Shown here one piece after another: positions 1 through 9,913 of a DNA stretch of 64,000 bases (position 1 is its first letter; each line of letters begins with the position of its first letter). The notes beneath the pieces are model-generated. The model was not told where the DNA came from. It ran no database searches and saw only the letters and a list, made by a program, of their open reading frames with translations. The translations under genes were made by a program, and so were the position numbers. Origin of the DNA: Cognatiluteimonas profundi. Lineage in GTDB: Bacteria > Pseudomonadota > Gammaproteobacteria > Xanthomonadales > Xanthomonadaceae. The DNA lies in assembly GCF_009792795.1 (NCBI RefSeq), contig NZ_VKHQ01000002.1:202142-266141 (forward strand), given 5' to 3'.

Positions 1-48
1 CATGCCGAGGAAAGGGTGCCTAGTCTAGCGAAGCAAGCGTGCGAACGA

Positions 49-1149
49 TCAAATCCCGTCCTGCGCCTTGCCGTCCCGCACGAAGGGAAACTTCACGACC
101 CGCACGGGGACATGCCTTCCGCGGATGTCCACGCGGACATCACCCGGCTCACCGGCTGGGACGCGCGCGAATGCGATCGCCTTGCCCAGCGTCGGCGAGA
201 ACGTGCCGGACAGGATCTCGCCCTCGCCCTGCGCAGTCAGCACCGGCTGGCCATGGCGCAGGACGCCCTTGTCGTCCATCACCAGCCCGACCATCTGCCG
301 CGGAACGCCTTGCGCCTTTTGTGCTTCGAGCACCGGCCGACCGATGAAGTCGCGGCCCTCGTCGAGCGCGACGGTCCAGGCCAGCCCGGCTTCGTAAGGG
401 GTGACGGTGTCGTCCATGTCCTGCCCGTACAGGTTCATGCCCGCTTCCAGGCGCAGCGTATCGCGCGCACCCAGACCAGCCGGCTTCACGCCGGCGGCGA
501 GCAGGGCGTTCCAGAGCGCAACCGTCCTGTCCTGCGGCACGACGATCTCGAATCCGTCCTCGCCGGTATAGCCGGTGCGGGCGACGAACAGCGGAGTGCC
601 GTCCTTCGCCACCACCTGCGCGGCGGCGAACTTGCCGAGCTTGCCGGCAAGCTGCGCGCCGGCTTCGTCCAGCAGCCCGAGCACGCGCGTGCGCGCCGTC
701 GGTCCCTGCACCGCGATCATCCCGAAGTCGCTGCGCTCGGTGACGTCGACAGCGAACGCCTGCGCCTGTGCCGCGATCCATGCCAGGTCCTTGTCGCGGG
801 TGGCGGCGTTCACCACCAGGCGGAAGAAGTCCTCGGACATGTAATAGACGATCAGGTCGTCGATCACCCCGCCCTGCGGATTGAGCATCGTCGTATACAG
901 CGCCTTGCCGGGCGTCTTGAGCTTGTCGACCGAGTTGGCCACCAGCCTGCGCAGGAATTCCCGCACCCGCGCGCCCTTCAGGTCGACCACCGTCATGTGC
1001 GAGACGTCGAACATCCCCGCGTCCCGACGCACCAGGTGGTGCTCCTCGACCTGGGAGCCGTAATGCAACGGCATGTCCCAACCGCCGAAATCGACCATCT
1101 TGGCGCCAAGTGCGCGATGGGCATCGTTGAGCACGGTCTTCTGGGTCAT
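49..1149 (-). CDS. gcvT: Aminomethyltransferase, glycine cleavage T-protein
   Basis: T-protein of the cytosolic glycine cleavage complex; it takes the aminomethyl group from lipoyl H-protein and makes 5,10-methylene-tetrahydrofolate plus ammonia. The product is 366 aa, matching the usual ~364. The N-terminal folate-binding domain carries [10 protein letters not shown] at about residues 93-102, which holds the catalytic Asp, and YTGEDGFEI near 191. A C-terminal barrel follows with [13 protein letters not shown]. The frame stays open 28 codons upstream, but the family N-terminus (MTQKTVL) starts at ATG 1149, so that start was chosen. An AT-rich -10-like ATTATC (plus-strand reading) lies at 1177-1182. 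No gcvH or gcvP is visible; they may lie left of the window. Identification is firm. Confidence 0.96.
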   Translation of the reverse strand: MTQKTVLNDAHRALGAKMVDFGGWDMPLHYGSQVEEHHLVRRDAGMFDVSHMTVVDLKGARVREFLRRLVANSVDKLKTPGKALYTTMLNPQGGVIDDLIVYYMSEDFFRLVVNAATRDKDLAWIAAQAQAFAVDVTERSDFGMIAVQGPTARTRVLGLLDEAGAQLAGKLGKFAAAQVVAKDGTPLFVARTGYTGEDGFEIVVPQDRTVALWNALLAAGVKPAGLGARDTLRLEAGMNLYGQDMDDTVTPYEAGLAWTVALDEGRDFIGRPVLEAQKAQGVPRQMVGLVMDDKGVLRHGQPVLTAQGEGEILSGTFSPTLGKAIAFARVPAGEPGDVRVDIRGRHVPVRVVKFPFVRDGKAQDGI

Positions 1150-1254
1150 GGGCGGTATCCGGCGGGGAAGCCGGTGATTATCCCACGGAGCAATCCGCCC
1201 GCCCGCCTGCCCCGTTGCGCGACCGCGACACATCGTCGGCGGATGGACCTGCGA

Positions 1255-1689
1255 TCAGGCGGTCGGCACCACGCGCAGGGTCATCCCGTCGGCGCCCACC
1301 ACCCGCACCGGGGTGCCCACCGGCAAGTCGGGGCCGCTCACGTCCCACAGCGCGTCGGCAATCTGCACGCGACCACGCCCGTTGACGATGGCCGATTCCA
1401 GCGGCACAACCCGGTCGACGAGTTGTGCGGCGCGCCGATTGAGCATCGGCTGGTCGCTGACGCGATCGGCGCGCGTGAACCACGTCCGGTAGACGAAAAT
1501 CGACACGAAGCTGAGCAACACGAACGCGGCGACCTGGGCCAGCAACGAGATGCCCGGCACCAGCAGCACGCCGACGAAGACCACGACGGCCGCGAATCCG
1601 AGCCACAGCATGAATGCGCCAGGCGCGAGCGCCTCGGCGGCGAACAGCAACAACGCCGCGGCTCCCCAGGCGAACACGTCCCAACGCAT
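1255..1689 (-). CDS. NfeD-like membrane protein
   Basis: A 144-aa inner-membrane protein of the NfeD/YbbK type. Residues 5-70 are hydrophobic and form two to three membrane segments. The remainder is a soluble OB-fold-like domain with the typical NGRGRVQIADALWDV stretch at about 103-117. NfeD proteins partner SPFH proteins in membrane microdomain quality control. That matches the context: the SPFH gene ends only two bases upstream, so the pair is almost certainly co-transcribed and translationally coupled. The start at ATG 1689 gives the full first membrane helix; longer readings of the frame run into the SPFH gene and are not real. Confidence 0.9.
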   Translation of the reverse strand: MRWDVFAWGAAALLLFAAEALAPGAFMLWLGFAAVVVFVGVLLVPGISLLAQVAAFVLLSFVSIFVYRTWFTRADRVSDQPMLNRRAAQLVDRVVPLESAIVNGRGRVQIADALWDVSGPDLPVGTPVRVVGADGMTLRVVPTA

Positions 1690-1691
1690 GC

Positions 1692-2657
1692 TCAGGCTCC
1701 CGTGCGTGGCGAGGGTGCCGGTGCGGCGACGCCGCGGGACGGTTGCCGATCCATCGCCTCGCGCGCCAGTTCGGCGATGCCGCCGAGCGAGCCGATGATG
1801 CCGGCCGACTCCATCGGCATCATCACGAACTTCTGGTTCGGTGCTTCGGCCAGCGACTTGAAGGCCTCGATGTATTTCTGCGCGACGAAGTAATTGATGG
1901 CCTGCACGTTGCCGTTGGCGATCGCGTTGGAGACGAGTTCGGTCGCCTTCGCCTCGGCCCCGGCCAGGCGCTCGCGCGCTTCGGCCTGGCGGAAGGCTGC
2001 TTCGCGATTGCCTTCGGCTTCCAGGATGGTCGCCTGCTTCTCGCCCTCGGCCTTCAGGATCGCGGCCTGGCGGAAACCTTCCGCCTCGAGGATGTTGGCG
2101 CGCTTCTCGCGCTCGGCCTTCATCTGTCGCGCCATCGACTCGATCAGGTCGCGCGGCGGCGCGATGTCCTTCAGCTCGATGCGGTTGACCTTGATGCCCC
2201 AGGGATGCGTGGCCTGGTCGACCGCGACCAGCACCTTGGTGTTGATCTCGTCGCGCTTGGACAGCGACTCGTCCAGGTCCATCGAGCCGATAGCGGTACG
2301 GATGTTGGTCATGACCAGGTTGAGGATGGCGATCTCCAGCGTCGCCACTTCGTACGCGGCCTTGGCCGCGTCGAGCACCTGGAAGAACACGATGCCGTCG
2401 ACCTTGACGACTGCGTTGTCCTTGGTGATCACGTCCTGGCTGGGGACTTCGAGCACCTGTTCCATCATGTTGATCTTGCGCCCGACGCCATACATCACCG
2501 GCACCAGGAAGTGCAGTCCGGGACTCAAGGTGTGCGTGTAGCGGCCGAAGCGTTCGACCGTCCATTCGTAACCCTGCGGAACCATGCGCACCGTCTTGAA
2601 CAACACGACGATGCCTGCGACCAGCAGGACCATTGCGAGCAACGAGCCACTGAACAT
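1692..2657 (-). CDS. SPFH/stomatin-like membrane protein (QmcA type)
   Basis: A 321-aa band-7 protein anchored by one N-terminal helix (about residues 5-22). The SPFH domain (about 25-180) includes [15 protein letters not shown] and the [14 protein letters not shown] block. An alanine/glutamate-rich coiled coil with repeated EAEG units follows (about 180-245), as in QmcA and paraslipins, which oligomerise into membrane rings with an NfeD partner. ATG 2657 was preferred over an in-frame GTG at 2666, because a GGGGGAG ribosome site lies eight bases before the ATG and would overlap the GTG. It is the first gene of a two-gene unit with nfeD. The C-terminal tail is Pro/Ala-rich and probably disordered. 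Confidence 0.92.
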   Translation of the reverse strand: MFSGSLLAMVLLVAGIVVLFKTVRMVPQGYEWTVERFGRYTHTLSPGLHFLVPVMYGVGRKINMMEQVLEVPSQDVITKDNAVVKVDGIVFFQVLDAAKAAYEVATLEIAILNLVMTNIRTAIGSMDLDESLSKRDEINTKVLVAVDQATHPWGIKVNRIELKDIAPPRDLIESMARQMKAEREKRANILEAEGFRQAAILKAEGEKQATILEAEGNREAAFRQAEARERLAGAEAKATELVSNAIANGNVQAINYFVAQKYIEAFKSLAEAPNQKFVMMPMESAGIIGSLGGIAELAREAMDRQPSRGVAAPAPSPRTGA

Positions 2658-2729
2658 TGGCGACACTCCCCCGGAACCGATGGTGAGTATAGGCCCGCTC
2701 CCGCCCCGCTCCGGTCGGGACAGGCCGCG

Positions 2730-3704
2730 CTACGCGGCGGTGGCCGCCTCGATCCGTTCCCAGGTCGGCTCGTCGACGGCGGCACCGATCGCGAGCGCCT
2801 CCAGGTTCTGCGTCAACTGGGCCGCGCGGCTTGCGCCGAGGAGCACGCAGGAGACGTTGGGATTGCGCAGGCACCACGCGATGGCAAGCGGCGCCGGGGC
2901 CACGCCCAGTTCGGCGGCAATGGCGCAGAAGCGGCGGGCACGATTCATGCGGCCGGATTTCGCATCGCCAAGCACGCCTTGCTTGAGCCAGCTGTAGCCC
3001 TCCTGGGCCAGGCGCGAGTCCTGCGGCACGCCCTGGTTGTATTTGCCCGTCAGCAGGCCCGACGCAAGGGGCGACCAGATGGTGGTGCCCATGCCCAGAT
3101 CGGCATACAGATCCGCGTATTCGACTTCAACGCGCTCGCGGTGCAGCAGGTTGTACTCCGGCTGCTCCATCGTGGGCGCATGCAGGTGATGCGCCCTTGC
3201 GATGGCGTGCGCATCACGGATCTGGTCGGCCGACCATTCGGACGTCCCCCAGTACAACACCTTGCCCTGGCGGATCAGCCCGTCCATGGCCAGGACGGTT
3301 TCGGCGATCGGCGTGTCGGGGTCGGGCCGATGGCAGTAATACAGATCGAGGTAGTCCACGCGCAGGCGCTTGAGCGCGGCGTGGCAGGCGTCGACCACAT
3401 GCTTGCGCGACAGGCCCTTCTGCGTCGGACGCGGGTGCTCGACCGAACCGAAGAACACCTTGCTCGACACGCACCATCCGTCGCGCGGCAGGCGCAGGTC
3501 GGCCAGCACGTCGCCCATCACGCGCTCGGCCTCGCCGTTGGCATAGGTCTCGGCGTTGTCGAAGAAATTGATCCCGTTGTCCCAGGCCAGTGCGATCAGC
3601 TCGCGCGCGGCGGAGCGTCCGAGCTGGTTGCCGAAGGTGACCCAGGCGCCGAACGACAGGGCCGACAACTGCAGGCCGGATGATCCAAGGCGACGGTATT
3701 GCAT
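2730..3704 (-). CDS. Aldo/keto reductase, Kv-beta/YghZ-like
   Basis: A 324-aa NADPH-dependent aldo/keto reductase with a TIM-barrel fold. It begins MQYRRLGSSGLQLSALSFG and carries FFDNAETYANGEAE (catalytic Asp and Tyr region), VSSKVF (catalytic Lys), a YYCHRPDPDTP segment (catalytic His) and a C-terminal NADP-binding LLGASRAAQL motif. The WVTFGN and AYANGEAE-like details place it with the voltage-gated potassium channel beta-subunit-like subfamily (AKR6/YghZ), which reduces aldehydes such as methylglyoxal. The substrate cannot be read from sequence. A GGGAG site precedes ATG 3704; the longer open frame upstream lacks conserved sequence. It is transcribed away from the manganese riboswitch gene. 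Confidence 0.9.
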   Translation of the reverse strand: MQYRRLGSSGLQLSALSFGAWVTFGNQLGRSAARELIALAWDNGINFFDNAETYANGEAERVMGDVLADLRLPRDGWCVSSKVFFGSVEHPRPTQKGLSRKHVVDACHAALKRLRVDYLDLYYCHRPDPDTPIAETVLAMDGLIRQGKVLYWGTSEWSADQIRDAHAIARAHHLHAPTMEQPEYNLLHRERVEVEYADLYADLGMGTTIWSPLASGLLTGKYNQGVPQDSRLAQEGYSWLKQGVLGDAKSGRMNRARRFCAIAAELGVAPAPLAIAWCLRNPNVSCVLLGASRAAQLTQNLEALAIGAAVDEPTWERIEAATAA

Positions 3705-3758
3705 GGGGTTCTCCCGGGGGCGGCGAGCGCAGTGTATGGCCGTGCCTTGATGCCAAGG

Positions 3759-3764
3759 TACAAT
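3759..3764 (+). promoter_or_regulatory. Candidate -10 element (TACAAT) for the Mn riboswitch transcript
   Basis: TACAAT differs from TATAAT by one base and lies about 20 bases before the riboswitch, where a start site is expected. No convincing -35 sits 16-18 bases upstream, so the call is tentative. Confidence 0.35.
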
Positions 3765-3779
3765 CCCGCCACTTTCCTC

Positions 3780-3866
3780 CTCCGGGGAGTAGTCCACCCG
3801 CAGCTTCCGCGGGGACTCGCGTCAACATGCTTGGCCGGCAGGCCATGGCGCGCGTGCGACCGGTGC
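3780..3866 (+). ncRNA. yybP-ykoY manganese riboswitch
   Basis: The leader shows the hallmark blocks of the yybP-ykoY aptamer in order: GGGGAGTAG at 3784-3792, a GC-rich stem (CACCCGC pairing with GCGGGG), GTCAACAT at 3821-3828, a variable TTGGCC/GGCCA hairpin, and the closing GCGCGTGCGACCGG at 3850-3863. CCGG at 3782-3785 pairs with CCGG at 3860-3863 to form P1. Members of this family bind Mn2+ and switch on manganese exporters. A UPF0016 exporter starts 100 bases downstream. The expression platform lies in the GC-rich stretch 3867-3960 and was not resolved. Confidence 0.9.
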
Positions 3867-3965
3867 TTCGACATCGGCTGCGGACAAGACCGAAGGCAGG
3901 TGCCGCGCCCCAGCCGGGCGCGTGGCGCTTGCTTTCGTCCCTCGTTCGCCCGGCCGGAGACGCAC

Positions 3966-4541
3966 ATGGATATTGGGGCACTGACCCCGGCGCTGGTTTC
4001 GGCCGGCACCGTTGCACTGGCCGAAATCGGCGACAAGACGCAATTGCTCGCCTTGTTGCTGGCCGCGCGATTCCGCAAGCCGCTGCCGATCGTCCTCGGC
4101 ATCCTGCTGGCCACGCTGCTCAACCATGCCCTCGCCGGCTGGGTCGGTGCGGCCGCGGCGCAGTGGCTGACGCCGCAGGTGCTGCGCTGGATCGTCGTCG
4201 CCAGCTTCCTCGCGATCGCCGCGTGGTCGCTGAAGCCCGACCACCTGGATGCCGATCTGCCGCTGCCCGCGCACGGCGCTTTCGCGGCAACGGTGGTGGC
4301 GTTCTTCGTGGCGGAGATCGGCGACAAGACCCAGGTCGCGACCGTGCTGCTGGCCGCCAAGTACAGCCCCCTGTGGCAGGTGGTCGCCGGAACCACCATC
4401 GGCATGCTGCTGGCGAACGTGCCGGTGGTGCTGCTTGGCAGCCGATTCGCCGATCGACTGCCGCTGCGGGCGGCTCGCATCGCGGCGGCGGTGTTGTTCC
4501 TCGTGCTGGGGCTGTGGGTCGCCTGGCGCGGCGTCGGCTAG
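3966..4541 (+). CDS. UPF0016/GDT1-family manganese exporter (MneA/TMEM165-like)
   Basis: A 191-aa inner-membrane protein with six predicted helices in two homologous halves. Each half carries the family signature E-x-G-D-K-T: LAEIGDKTQLLAL near residue 20 and VAEIGDKTQVATV near 117. Family members move Mn2+ (and Ca2+ in eukaryotes); Vibrio cholerae MneA is a bacterial manganese exporter. The yybP-ykoY riboswitch directly upstream strongly supports manganese efflux. ATG 3966 gives a protein starting at the first helix; the upstream open frame runs through the riboswitch and is not coding. The halves look like an internal duplication, as known for the family. Confidence 0.93.
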   Translation: MDIGALTPALVSAGTVALAEIGDKTQLLALLLAARFRKPLPIVLGILLATLLNHALAGWVGAAAAQWLTPQVLRWIVVASFLAIAAWSLKPDHLDADLPLPAHGAFAATVVAFFVAEIGDKTQVATVLLAAKYSPLWQVVAGTTIGMLLANVPVVLLGSRFADRLPLRAARIAAAVLFLVLGLWVAWRGVG

Positions 4542-4565
4542 CAGCGACGGGCAATCGCGACGGCT

Positions 4566-5732
4566 ATGCTGCAGGCCGGGTCGCCGGGGAATCGCGTGAA
4601 CACACGATTGCAGTCGCTGTCGGAACTCGTCGCCTCGCTGATGGCGCGTCCGGACGAGCTCATGCTCGAAATCGGTGCCGGCGGCGAACGCCTCGTTGCA
4701 CGCATACGGGCGTTGTTGTCCGCGCTGTGCCTGCTGTTGCCGCTTGTGGCGGCGCTCAGCGGAGCCAAGGTCAGCGAGACCTTGATCGGCCTGGCCGCCG
4801 CGGTGTTCGTCAACGTCATGGCGCAGGTGTGGCTGGCGCTGACGCGCAACCCGCGCCGCCACGGCTGGCTTCCTTACGCCACCGGCACCTACGACGTCAG
4901 CACCACCACCGCGGTGCTGGCATTGCTGGCGTTGGGCGACCGCGCCGCTGGCCTCAACAGCCTGGTGGTGTGGGGCTTCTATTCCATCGCCATCGTGCTG
5001 ACGGCGCTGCGCAACGACGGTCGCCTGACGGCCTACGTCAGCTTGCTGGCGATCGTGCAGTACGCCGTGCTGGCGTTCGTGATCGTCGCGTCGGCATCCG
5101 GATCCGAGCAGCTGGTCTCGATCGACTACGGCACCGTCTCCGTCGACAGCCAGGTCGAGCGGCTGATCCTGCTGCTGCTCGTCGGCCTGCTCACCATCAC
5201 CATCGTGTATCGCATGCAGCGGCTGGTGGAGATGTCGGGAACGGACGGCTTGACCGGCCTGCCCAATCGCCTGTGGCTGTCGCAGCGGATGCCACGCCTG
5301 CTCGATGGCGCCCGCGAAGGCGATGGCTCGCTGACACTCGTGCTCATCGACCTGGATCGTTTCCGCAGCGTCAACGATGAAATTGGATCGCGGGGCGCCG
5401 ATCGTGCCTTGCGCCAGATCGCCTCGATGCTTGGCGAGATGCTGGAGCCGCGCGAACACGTGGCGCGCATCGGCGGCCAGGAGTTCGTACTGTTGCTGCG
5501 CAGTCCCATCGGCAGCGCGTGGGAGCGCACCGATCGCCTGCGTCGTTCGCTCGGCGAGCGGATGTTCCTGCCCGACTCGGGCGGCGACCCGCAGCGCATC
5601 ACGCTGAGCGCGGGACTGGTGGCGTGGCCGCAGGATGGCCCCGACCTGTCGGCGTTGCTGCGCAGCGCCGATCGCCGCCTGCAACAGGCCAAGCGTGACG
5701 GCAGCAACCGGATCGTCGCGCGCGACGCCTGA
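4566..5732 (+). CDS. Membrane GGDEF-domain protein with altered GGQEF motif
   Basis: A 388-aa protein with about five membrane helices (residues ~48-65, 72-92, 112-125, 135-150, 157-178), then a helix near 198-215 and a GGDEF domain. The domain has DGLTGLPNR (227-235) and the metal/GTP motif IDLDRFRSVND (261-271). The signature reads GGQEF at 303-307 instead of GGDEF or GGEEF, so the metal-binding acid is Gln and activity is doubtful. No RxxD inhibitory site lies before it. An alternative GTG start at 4596 has GGGGA five bases upstream and would give 378 aa; the ATG has no clear ribosome site. It may be a weak cyclase or a GTP/c-di-GMP-responsive effector. Confidence 0.88.
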   Translation: MLQAGSPGNRVNTRLQSLSELVASLMARPDELMLEIGAGGERLVARIRALLSALCLLLPLVAALSGAKVSETLIGLAAAVFVNVMAQVWLALTRNPRRHGWLPYATGTYDVSTTTAVLALLALGDRAAGLNSLVVWGFYSIAIVLTALRNDGRLTAYVSLLAIVQYAVLAFVIVASASGSEQLVSIDYGTVSVDSQVERLILLLLVGLLTITIVYRMQRLVEMSGTDGLTGLPNRLWLSQRMPRLLDGAREGDGSLTLVLIDLDRFRSVNDEIGSRGADRALRQIASMLGEMLEPREHVARIGGQEFVLLLRSPIGSAWERTDRLRRSLGERMFLPDSGGDPQRITLSAGLVAWPQDGPDLSALLRSADRRLQQAKRDGSNRIVARDA

Positions 5733-5790
5733 GACGCCATCATCCTCGCGCGGCGAAGGCCGCTGACGGGGCACCGACTACAATGGCCGC

Positions 5791-6804
<1,014 letters not shown>

Positions 6805-6904
6805 ACAGGCAAGCCGCCCCGGAACTCGCCGGCGGCCGCTGCCGCAGGCGGCGTGCAACTGAACCATCGGGCCGGGGGACAATGCAGCCGGCCAAACCGC
6901 CGTG

Positions 6905-6910
6905 TATCAT
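6905..6910 (+). promoter_or_regulatory. Candidate metK -10 element
   Basis: TATCAT lies 8 bases before the repeated CATCC motif and about 60 bases before the metK start. No good -35 is seen at the expected distance. Confidence 0.3.
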
Positions 6911-6917
6911 GCGCGGC

Positions 6918-6945
6918 CATCCTTTCATCCGCATCAAGGGATGAA
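6918..6945 (+). promoter_or_regulatory. metK leader inverted repeat and CATCC(T/C)TTCATC motif
   Basis: CATCCTTTCATC at 6918-6929 is matched in 11 of 12 bases upstream of ahcY (14183-14194). It overlaps an inverted repeat, TTCATCC at 6924-6930 and GGATGAA at 6939-6945, with an 8-base loop. Next to the candidate -10, it would sit at the transcription start. It could be an operator for a SAM- or SAH-responsive repressor, or a leader hairpin; the sequence cannot decide. Confidence 0.45.
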
Positions 6946-6970
6946 TCCTTTTTCTCTGGAGCCGCGATCG

Positions 6971-8194
6971 ATGTCCAGCTACCTGTTCACTTCCGAATCC
7001 GTGTCCGAGGGTCATCCGGACAAGGTCGCCGACCAGATTTCCGATGCCGTCCTCGACGCGATCATCGCGCAGGACCCGCGTGCGCGCGTCGCGTGCGAAA
7101 CCATGGTCAAGACCGGCGTGGCGATCGTCGCCGGCGAAGTCACCACCTCGGCCTGGGTCGACATCGAAGCGCTTGCGCGCAAGGTGATCTGCGACATCGG
7201 CTATACCGATTCGAACGTCGGCTTCGACGGCGCCACCTGCGGCGTGCTCAACCTGATCGGCAAGCAGTCGGTCGACATCGCCGCCGGCGTCGACCGCAAG
7301 AAGCCGGAAGAACAAGGTGCCGGCGACCAGGGCCTGATGTTCGGCTACGCCTGCAACGAGGCGCCGGAATTCATGCCCGCGCCGATCTATTACGCGCATC
7401 GCCTGGTCGAGCAGCAGGCCAAGGTGCGCAAGCAGAAGAATTCCAAGCTGCCCTGGCTGCGCCCGGATGCCAAGTCGCAGGTGACCCTGCGCTACGACCA
7501 CATGCACAACGTGATCGGCCTGGACGCGGTGGTGCTGTCGACGCAGCATGATCCCGGCATCAAGCACAAGGACCTGGTCGAGGGCGTCTACGAGCACATC
7601 CTCAAGCCGGTGCTGCCCAAGGCGATGCTCGATGCGCTGCCGAAGAAGAACGTGCACATCAACCCGACCGGCATCTTCGTCATCGGCGGACCCGTCGGCG
7701 ACTGCGGCCTGACCGGCCGCAAGATCATCGTCGACACCTACGGCGGCATGGCCCGCCACGGCGGCGGCGCGTTCTCCGGCAAGGATCCGTCCAAGGTGGA
7801 TCGCTCGGCAGCCTACGCCGCGCGCTATGTCGCCAAGAACATCGTCGCGGCCGGCATTGCCGACCGTTGCGAGGTGCAGGTGTCCTACGCGATCGGCGTC
7901 GCCGAACCCACGTCGATTTCGGTCACCACATTCGGCACCGGCAAGATCGATGATGAGCAGATCGAGAAGCTGATCCGGCGCCATTTCGACCTGCGCCCTT
8001 ACGGCGTCGTGAAGATGCTGGACCTGATCCATCCGGTGTACCAGGCGACCGCGGCCTACGGCCACTTCGGCCGCAAGCCAAAGGATGTCAGCTACGTCGA
8101 TGGCAACGGCAAGAAGCAGACGGCGACTGCGTTCTCCTGGGAACGGACCGATCGTGCCGAGGAACTGCGCAAGGACGCGGGACTGAAGAAGTAA
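6971..8194 (+). CDS. metK: S-adenosylmethionine synthetase
   Basis: A 407-aa cytosolic enzyme that makes SAM from methionine and ATP, somewhat longer than the E. coli protein (384), as is usual in this bacterial group. ATP and metal residues are present: GHPDKVADQ (His15, Asp17), the [12 protein letters not shown] loop, and the glycine-rich phosphate loop [17 protein letters not shown]. The start at ATG 6971 follows a CTCTGGAG ribosome site and matches the [15 protein letters not shown]-terminus; an upstream in-frame ATG at 6902 lies in the leader. It supplies the methyl donor for the cycle completed by ahcY and metF 6 kb downstream, and the two leaders share a motif. Confidence 0.97.
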   Translation: MSSYLFTSESVSEGHPDKVADQISDAVLDAIIAQDPRARVACETMVKTGVAIVAGEVTTSAWVDIEALARKVICDIGYTDSNVGFDGATCGVLNLIGKQSVDIAAGVDRKKPEEQGAGDQGLMFGYACNEAPEFMPAPIYYAHRLVEQQAKVRKQKNSKLPWLRPDAKSQVTLRYDHMHNVIGLDAVVLSTQHDPGIKHKDLVEGVYEHILKPVLPKAMLDALPKKNVHINPTGIFVIGGPVGDCGLTGRKIIVDTYGGMARHGGGAFSGKDPSKVDRSAAYAARYVAKNIVAAGIADRCEVQVSYAIGVAEPTSISVTTFGTGKIDDEQIEKLIRRHFDLRPYGVVKMLDLIHPVYQATAAYGHFGRKPKDVSYVDGNGKKQTATAFSWERTDRAEELRKDAGLKK

Positions 8195-8225
8195 GCAGCC
8201 CGCACGCTAACTACCTGCTCCACGG

Positions 8226-8249
8226 ACGGGCCGCACTGCGGCCCGTTTT
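8226..8249 (+). terminator. Rho-independent terminator of metK
   Basis: A GC-rich hairpin (ACGGGCCGC, loop ACT, GCGGCCCGT) is followed by TTTTCGTT, 32 bases after the metK stop. Confidence 0.9.
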
Positions 8250-8314
8250 CGTTCTACGGATCATCCGTGAATGGCGTCGATTCCCGACGCTCCCCTTGTC
8301 AATTTACCGTCCCC

Positions 8315-9913
8315 ATGACCATGAACATCCCATCGACGCCACAACCCTCCGACGCCCGACCCGATGAGCAGGCACCCGATGCCATCGCGGTGCTCGACGC
8401 GATCGCCGCGCTCGAGGCCATGGCGGCCGACCGCACGCTGATCGACGGCCTGCCCGCCGACCAGCGCGCGCGCCTGCAGCAAGCCGTGGCCCGCATCTAC
8501 GAGCCCGATCCGCATGCCCGTCGGCAGCGGCTCAAGGCGCTCGAGCGCCAGCGCAATGCCGACAACATCCGCCGTGCCGACGCGCTGCTGGATCGCACCG
8601 GCATCCGCGAACTGCGCCGCAAGCCGGTGTTCACCACCCCGAACTATTTCCCGCCGGCGCTGGTCGCGCCGGAAGCGCCGCCGATCGTCGAATCGCCCGA
8701 ACAACGCCACTGCTACGTCTGCAAGCAGAAGTACACGCGCCTGCACCACTTCTACGACCAGCTGTGCCCGCCGTGCGCGGAGTTCAACTTCGCCAAGCGC
8801 ACGGAGCTGGCGAACCTCGACGGGCGCATCGCGCTGCTGACCGGCGGCCGCGTCAAGATCGGTTACCAGGCGGGTCTGAAGTTGTTGCGCGCCGGTGCGC
8901 GGCTGATCGTCACCACGCGTTTTCCGCGCGACTCCGCCGCGCGCTACGCGCAGGAGCCCGACTTCGACCAGTGGGGCCATCGCCTGGAAGTCTTCGGCCT
9001 GGACCTGCGCCACACGCCGAGCGTCGAGGCCTTCTGCCGCGAGCTCGCTGCGCGCCTGCCGCGACTGGATTTCATCATCAACAACGCCTGCCAGACGGTG
9101 CGTCGCCCGCCGGACTTCTATGCGCACATGATGGCCGGCGAAACCGCCGCCCTGACCGACGTGCCGGAATCCGTGCGCCGGCTGGTCGGTCACTATGAAG
9201 GTCTGCGTGGCCACGACATCCTCGGCGAACGACCGCGCGACATCGCGTCGGCCATGCGTCAGTCGATCGGCCATGTCACCGAGACAGCGGGCCTGGTGCA
9301 TCCGGCGGAACTGTCGCAGGTGCCGCTGATGGCCGAAGAGCTGCTGGGGCAGAAGCACCTGTTCCCCGAAGGGCGCCTGGACCAGGATCTGCAGCAGGTC
9401 GACCTGCGCGGGCGTAATTCCTGGCGACTGCTGATGGCCGAGGTCCCCTCGGTGGAGTTGCTGGAAGTGCAGCTGGTCAACGCCATCGCGCCCTTCATCA
9501 TCAACGCGCGCCTGAAGCCGCTGATGCTGCGCACCGACGGCACCCATGGTCCAAGCCGCGACAAGCACATCGTCAACGTCTCGGCGGTCGAGGGACAGTT
9601 CTATCGCAACTTCAAGACCACCCGCCATCCGCACACGAACATGGCCAAGGCCGCGCTCAACATGATGACGCGCACCGCCGCGGCCGATTACCACGGCGAC
9701 GGCATCCACATGAACAGCGTCGACACCGGCTGGGTGACCGACGAGGATCCGGCCGAGCTCGCCGCGCGCAAGACGCTGGAGGAGCGCTTCCACCCGCCGC
9801 TGGACATCGTCGATGGCGCCGCGCGCATCGTCGACCCGATCATCAGCGGCCTCAATACCGGCGAGCACGTCTGGGGCCAGTTCCTCAAGGACTACCGGCC
9901 GACAGACTGGTAA
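8315..9913 (+). CDS. SDR-like oxidoreductase with N-terminal four-Cys zinc-binding module
   Basis: A 532-aa protein of unclear function. Residues 1-125 are helical and charged. Cys133, Cys136, Cys151 and Cys154 form CYVC...CPPC, a likely zinc site. From about 168 a short-chain dehydrogenase fold begins: LLTGGRVKIGYQAG (nucleotide loop), GLDLRH, and IINNACQTV (the NNAG position). Ser423 in NVSAVEG is present, but the expected YxxxK is TNMAK (Thr441, Lys445), so the catalytic Tyr is missing at its normal place. A YRNFK at 430-434 sits nearer the serine. A long insert (about 265-375) interrupts the fold. ATG 8315 or ATG 8321 may be the start; no strong ribosome site marks either. It may be a non-catalytic or altered SDR. 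Confidence 0.82.
   Translation: MTMNIPSTPQPSDARPDEQAPDAIAVLDAIAALEAMAADRTLIDGLPADQRARLQQAVARIYEPDPHARRQRLKALERQRNADNIRRADALLDRTGIRELRRKPVFTTPNYFPPALVAPEAPPIVESPEQRHCYVCKQKYTRLHHFYDQLCPPCAEFNFAKRTELANLDGRIALLTGGRVKIGYQAGLKLLRAGARLIVTTRFPRDSAARYAQEPDFDQWGHRLEVFGLDLRHTPSVEAFCRELAARLPRLDFIINNACQTVRRPPDFYAHMMAGETAALTDVPESVRRLVGHYEGLRGHDILGERPRDIASAMRQSIGHVTETAGLVHPAELSQVPLMAEELLGQKHLFPEGRLDQDLQQVDLRGRNSWRLLMAEVPSVELLEVQLVNAIAPFIINARLKPLMLRTDGTHGPSRDKHIVNVSAVEGQFYRNFKTTRHPHTNMAKAALNMMTRTAAADYHGDGIHMNSVDTGWVTDEDPAELAARKTLEERFHPPLDIVDGAARIVDPIISGLNTGEHVWGQFLKDYRPTDW

Noticed and set aside
1..3. CAT at the window edge as the start of a gcvH gene
   Set aside because: One codon cannot be tested, and no purine-rich ribosome site precedes it on the minus strand.
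1150..1254. Glycine riboswitch upstream of gcvT
   Set aside because: The 105-base gap shows none of the tandem aptamer conserved blocks and is too short for a tandem element.
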